Assembly (NCBI GenBank): GCA_020850315.1
Contig: JADZEY010000103.1
Span: forward strand, 1-43,436
DNA: 43,436 nucleotides
From: Armatimonadota bacterium
GTDB taxonomy: Bacteria; Bacteroidota; Ignavibacteria; OLB7
Direction of reading: 5' to 3'
Below are positions 39,779 to 43,436 of this stretch, one piece after another. Position 1 is the stretch's first letter. Each line of letters starts with the position of its first letter. The notes under the pieces are model-generated. The model was not told where the DNA came from. It did no database searches and saw nothing but the letters and a program-made list of their open reading frames with translations. Made by a program: the position numbers and the translations under genes.

Positions 39779-42077
39779 CGGGAATCGTGTCGTTGATCTT
39801 GTACGACTTCACCTCCGTGATAATCTCACTTGACGGCAGCGGGCGGGTTCCGAAACCATACTTCCCATCATTGGTTCCCGTTCGCGCAGCCGCATAATGA
39901 AGGCTATACGAGTTCCTCCACCCCAGCGGCATCATTGCCGGCCCGATCTGTTGCAGCCACTTCACCTCCTGCTTCAATGCCCGCGACCGTGTGCCACGAC
40001 CAATAAACAGGTCCGGCACAACAATCCGTGGTGTGCTGTTAGCATCCGACGAGGTGAACGCAAACGATGCCGAAAAATCTTGCGAGCTATCGGTCGTTAG
40101 CGGACCCGATGGACCGAACCCACCCCCCATCGGCTCTTCGCTGTACCAGAGTTGCGTTGCGTCATCGTACTTATTCACAAAATTCTGATACCCGCCATAC
40201 CACCAATAGGCGATCCCTTTTGCACCATACGCCAAGGCCATGGATAGCAGCAACCGAGATTCCGCAGCCGTCGGAATGTGGCCAATAAGCGTATCCAGCC
40301 GTGGTGGTGTGGCCGCCAGGTTAATCCGAAAATGAACGTCACTATTGGAACTTGGCACAACAATCAACCGCCGCCCAGTACTGCGGCTTACTCGCGCATT
40401 GCCCCCCAACTTGTAGGCTGCAAGATTCTGAACATACTCCTTCGCATAACTGGAATCCGGTTGATTGAACCCGATGATTGCGTACTGCAAGGTTTTCTCG
40501 TAGTCTTCGACCCCTTGTGGGGTTAGCCGCAGCAATGGCACATAGAATCGCCCTCCGTTCTGCTCGGCGATGCTGGGAAGGTGGGCTGTGGGAACGTTAA
40601 AGAACCCAGGGTAGTACTGGTGAATGCCATCGCTGGTATCGGGAAGGAAATTCAAGTAGGTCTCTTGCAGCACCGCTTGTGGTCTGCTGGCATGGTGGTC
40701 TTTATCGGGTCTTCCGGCATGGCTTTGGGCACTGAATGCCGGAAGGCTATCGCGAAGGTTGCTGTTGTTGGGGTTGGTGAAATTGAAGGTGTCGTGAAGC
40801 ATCTTATCGAACTTGGTATATCCGGCGTACTCGGTTCGTGTGTGTTCTTCGCCGCTGTAGATGCCGATAATGCTGCGCCGCAGCGAATCGGGGTTTAGGC
40901 TTGGGCCATAGATCAGCCGCCGCACACGATCCATCAGGCCGCTTCGGTACGCATCGTGGCTTGCACCGCGACCGAACATCAGTTGCCCCAACGAATCGCG
41001 CAGTGCTATCGAACGCAAGGCTACTTTTTCGCCACCCAGCCAGGTGACGCGGATATTCAGCCGTTGCGATGTCTCCCGGTTGAAGCGGGGCCCCCGCTGG
41101 CCGTTGGCCAACACCTTCAAGTCTAACGGGAACACCGCTTCTTGGTATTGGTCGTACGTCTCACCTGTTTTGCGATCTAGATCAGCTTTGGTGACATATC
41201 GGGTAGCAGCAAGGAAGGAGAGGCTGTCGGTAGCGGTCACGGTATCGTTCGAACTGTTGTAGTACAATTCTCCTTTATCTACTTCGTAGAACACCTCCAG
41301 CTTGAAGAGTTGATCCGTAGCTTGAGAAGCACCACCAGTAAACAGGTGTCCAGTGGCCACCAGATAGGTGAGGCTGTCGTCCCACTTGAAGCGATGGTCG
41401 CGCAAGAACTGCCGTGTGTTCTGCAGGCTATCCTCCCGGTGATCGTACAGAATCCACGACGGCGCGAACCGATACACCTGTGTCGGACGATGATCGAACA
41501 CGATCCGATCTGCGATGATTTGGTTGGGAGTAGTGTTCGATGTTGAATACACTCGTTCCTGCAATGGTTCATCTGGGTTATTCAGATTCACCCCATAGGC
41601 TCCCCCTGACCGTCCCATGAACTTGCAAGCCATGTACGGGGTCTCGACACTATCGAACAGGAAGAACTGCACGTTGCGTCCCCATCCGGCATTGTTCAAC
41701 TCGTCATCGCTGACCACCATCCGTCGCGTTGCCCCAGCCGACCATGCTAACGTGTCTATTCGCGCGGGATTGTTGTCTGCCGGGCGGATCATAAAGCTCA
41801 GACCTAAGGCATCCCATAGGTTCCACAACTCCGCCACGCGCTCGCTGGGGTGGCGGGTTGCTGGCCATGCTCCAATGAAAAACTCCGTATCGCCAACCCC
41901 ATACATCCGTTCTAATGGGGCTTGCGATTGTGCCAGCATCGGTAGGCCAAGCCCTAACACTATCAGGGCAATGAGATACCGCACCCGGTGTGGGAGCTTC
42001 TGATGAACGATACTGATGGTTGATGCTGTTGCTGCGGTTGCCGCTGTTGGTGCGGCGTTGTCAGATGATCGTCTCAT
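39534..42077 (-). pseudogene. 5' part of the frameshifted T9SS cargo gene
   Basis: The frame of 847 codons starts at ATG 42077 with GAGG eight bases upstream. It has a signal segment (YLIALIVLGLGLPMLAQSQA, about residues 34-53). The part up to residue 797 reads naturally; the last 50 codons after DPKKDTK (below 39687) are Pro/His/Arg-rich and out of register. Skipping one base at 39686 restores KYVFVVNRR in the next frame. Residues about 620-640 (YGAKGIAYWWYGGYQ) recall the end of a glycosidase-like barrel, but no family is certain. Likely a large secreted or surface-attached protein. Confidence 0.7.
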
Positions 42078-42115
42078 GATCGAACCTCACGGTTATGTGG
42101 ATAGAATGAATGGCC

Positions 42116-42135
42116 CGTTGGCACTCCTGCCAACG
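42116..42135. repeat. Inverted repeat between the two T9SS genes
   Basis: CGTTGGCA-CTCC-TGCCAACG is a perfect 8-bp hairpin, 38 bases upstream of the large T9SS gene, in the 139-base gap. No T tract follows; it may be an operator or an mRNA structure. Confidence 0.4.
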
Positions 42136-42216
42136 TTGCCTGTGTCAGGATGTTCAGGTTTATATGATGTGCATAGAGGGGGTAGTTCTGTTGGACTGTC
42201 ATTGGCATCTCCCGTG

Positions 42217-43436
42217 TTATTGTTTGATGATCGTTGCTGTTGCAATGGCTTGATTCTTCGCATCGTATGCCGTCAGGACGTAGCTCCCAGTGGCCACCTC
42301 ATCGCAGTGCCACACCGCTGCACCGATGCTGGATTCGACTGTTCCGCCAGCCACACGCTCTCCGCTGAATGTATGAATCTCAAACCGCTGTGGCATCCGT
42401 TGCAAGTCCCCGCGCCATGCGATGTTCAGCACCTCACGAACAGGGTTCGGCCACACGGCAAGGGCATTTTCCTTCCCTTCGGCAGGGATGTCCTGCACGC
42501 TGGTGGTGTTGTCATCGCGAGGAATGTATGGCCCACCAGCCAAGATCATCGCGATCCCTGCATCGTTGCCAAACCAACCCGGATTAGCCGTCAGGTAGTC
42601 GCTCCAGCCGTCGCCGTTTACGTCACCCGCTGGGCCGCCTCGACCAAAGACACCCCCCGATGATAATCCATCAAGACTTGCTCCATAGTACGCATCGTAC
42701 TTCCCATCAATCGGACCTTGGCTATTTGCACTCAGTGTTAGAATCATCCCCTCAATGCTTGGTGTTGAACCATACAACGTCAACATCGAATACCGACCAC
42801 TGCTATCACCCAAGGCTCCTACTGACTGTCTGCTATGAAAGTTCTCTGGTGCCAACAAGTAGCGGTCGGCATCACTAATAGTCAATCGCCGTCCACGAAA
42901 ATCTTTCTTGGATGATGAAAGAAAGCAATACACTCCACGGTTTATCCCGGTTAGGATGGTTCCCATGAAGTCAGCAATCTGGTCTCCATCAAGGTCGGCG
43001 ATCGTTAGCGGAATGCCGATGGGGTGAGGATCATTCGAGGAATAATCGAAGGTGATAGCATGATCGGGGGTAGAGGAGAGTTGCTGCAATGAGGGTTTGC
43101 CCCAGAAGGTTTTGAGTTTAGAAGCACCTTCTATAATGTAAAGGCCGCTGAGCAGGAGATCGGGAAGGGAGTCACCGTCGAAATCGTGGATAGCAAGATA
43201 GAGTCGGTCGTCATTCTCCTCGGTATCACGAAGGACTACCGTCGGCGAATCCACCTGGAAGTTCGGGCCGCCTTCATAAATCCAAACCTCACCAACACCA
43301 CTGCGTACCCCTGCACGAAGGAACCCACCAAACAGGATCACCAGATCGCTATAGCCATCCTTGTTCAGATCGGATACTTCGATCGAAGACGGGAATAAGT
43401 TATGAGCACTATCCAACACATGGCCATCTAATACGA
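42217..43436 (-). CDS. FG-GAP/VCBS-repeat secreted protein with T9SS sorting domain (5' truncated by window edge)
   Basis: The minus-strand frame is open to the window edge (VLDGHVLDSAHN precedes the first listed start), so the N-terminus is missing. Ca-binding FG-GAP loops are seen (DLNKDGYSDLVI, DFDGDSLPDLLL, DLDGDQIADFMG, DVNGDGWSDYLT), forming part of a beta-propeller. The end (about the last 80 residues: VWPNPVREVLNIAWRGD ... ATGSYVLTAYDAKNQ) is a type IX secretion sorting domain. A cell-surface or released protein is expected. It lies upstream of the large frameshifted T9SS gene on the same strand. Confidence 0.85.
   Translation of the reverse strand, partial: VLDGHVLDSAHNLFPSSIEVSDLNKDGYSDLVILFGGFLRAGVRSGVGEVWIYEGGPNFQVDSPTVVLRDTEENDDRLYLAIHDFDGDSLPDLLLSGLYIIEGASKLKTFWGKPSLQQLSSTPDHAITFDYSSNDPHPIGIPLTIADLDGDQIADFMGTILTGINRGVYCFLSSSKKDFRGRRLTISDADRYLLAPENFHSRQSVGALGDSSGRYSMLTLYGSTPSIEGMILTLSANSQGPIDGKYDAYYGASLDGLSSGGVFGRGGPAGDVNGDGWSDYLTANPGWFGNDAGIAMILAGGPYIPRDDNTTSVQDIPAEGKENALAVWPNPVREVLNIAWRGDLQRMPQRFEIHTFSGERVAGGTVESSIGAAVWHCDEVATGSYVLTAYDAKNQAIATATIIKQ

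Overview
The window reads as a chromosomal segment from a moderately GC-rich Gram-negative bacterium of the Bacteroidota/Chlorobiota (FCB) superphylum. Four things point there. Two secreted gene products end in type IX secretion (Por/T9SS) sorting domains. Several genes are preceded by the Bacteroidota-type -7 element TAnnTTTG, in the best cases with TTG/TTTG 18-21 bases further upstream. The succinate dehydrogenase is the three-gene type-B form. A small basic protein resembling the Bacteroidota-specific DUF4295 family heads the L31-S18 ribosomal operon. A deep-branching lineage such as Kapabacteria would fit, but I cannot prove the taxon. Unlike classical Bacteroidota, some genes (the YtxH gene, sdhA, the DUF4295-like gene) have good Shine-Dalgarno sequences.

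Layout. 1-2.9 kb: a branched-chain amino acid type ABC ATPase (livF-like) and a convergent ClC channel; both look more AT-rich than the rest. 2.9-4 kb: two small membrane/coiled-coil stress-type proteins (DUF948, YtxH). 4.4-7.9 kb: sdhCAB. 8.2-9.8 kb: a miaE-fmt translation pair. A 299-bp MITE-like element with 25-bp terminal inverted repeats separates it from a TauE/SafE permease (10.1-10.9 kb). 11-14 kb: pyrE, two lipoproteins and a putative outer-membrane protein in one minus-strand operon. 14.1-16.3 kb: a short CaiB/BaiF CoA-transferase divergent from ddl. 16.3-18.4 kb: a cytochrome c5-like protein with a di-heme, seven-bladed FG-GAP protein. 18.7-21.3 kb (plus strand): membrane rhodanese, MauE/DoxX-like protein, LexA homologue, Ogt. 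The LexA homologue has lost its cleavage site and both catalytic residues.

21.3-23.4 kb is a small graveyard: the C-terminal scrap of an MmeI-type DNA methyltransferase, a heptamer tandem repeat, and an internally deleted IS3-family element, flanking an SRPBCC-SDR fusion gene. 23.5-28.5 kb: radA, a PAP2 phosphatase with a strong terminator, and an ECF sigma/anti-sigma pair. 28.6-32.8 kb: a YpfJ-type zinc metallopeptidase behind a 1101-residue STAND-like ATPase with a C-terminal SARP/BTAD domain. 33-36.7 kb: DUF4295-like gene, rpmE, rpsR, tRNA-Leu(CAA) and gyrA. 37.1-43.4 kb: two T9SS cargo genes. One is broken by a single-base frameshift near 39686; the other is cut by the window edge.

No CRISPR array, rRNA, prophage or recognisable new defence operon is present. 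The best leads are the predicted non-cleavable LexA in an operon with redox-thiol genes and Ogt, the reversed-architecture STAND-BTAD regulator beside a metallopeptidase, the di-heme propeller/cytochrome pair, and the small mobile-element remnants.
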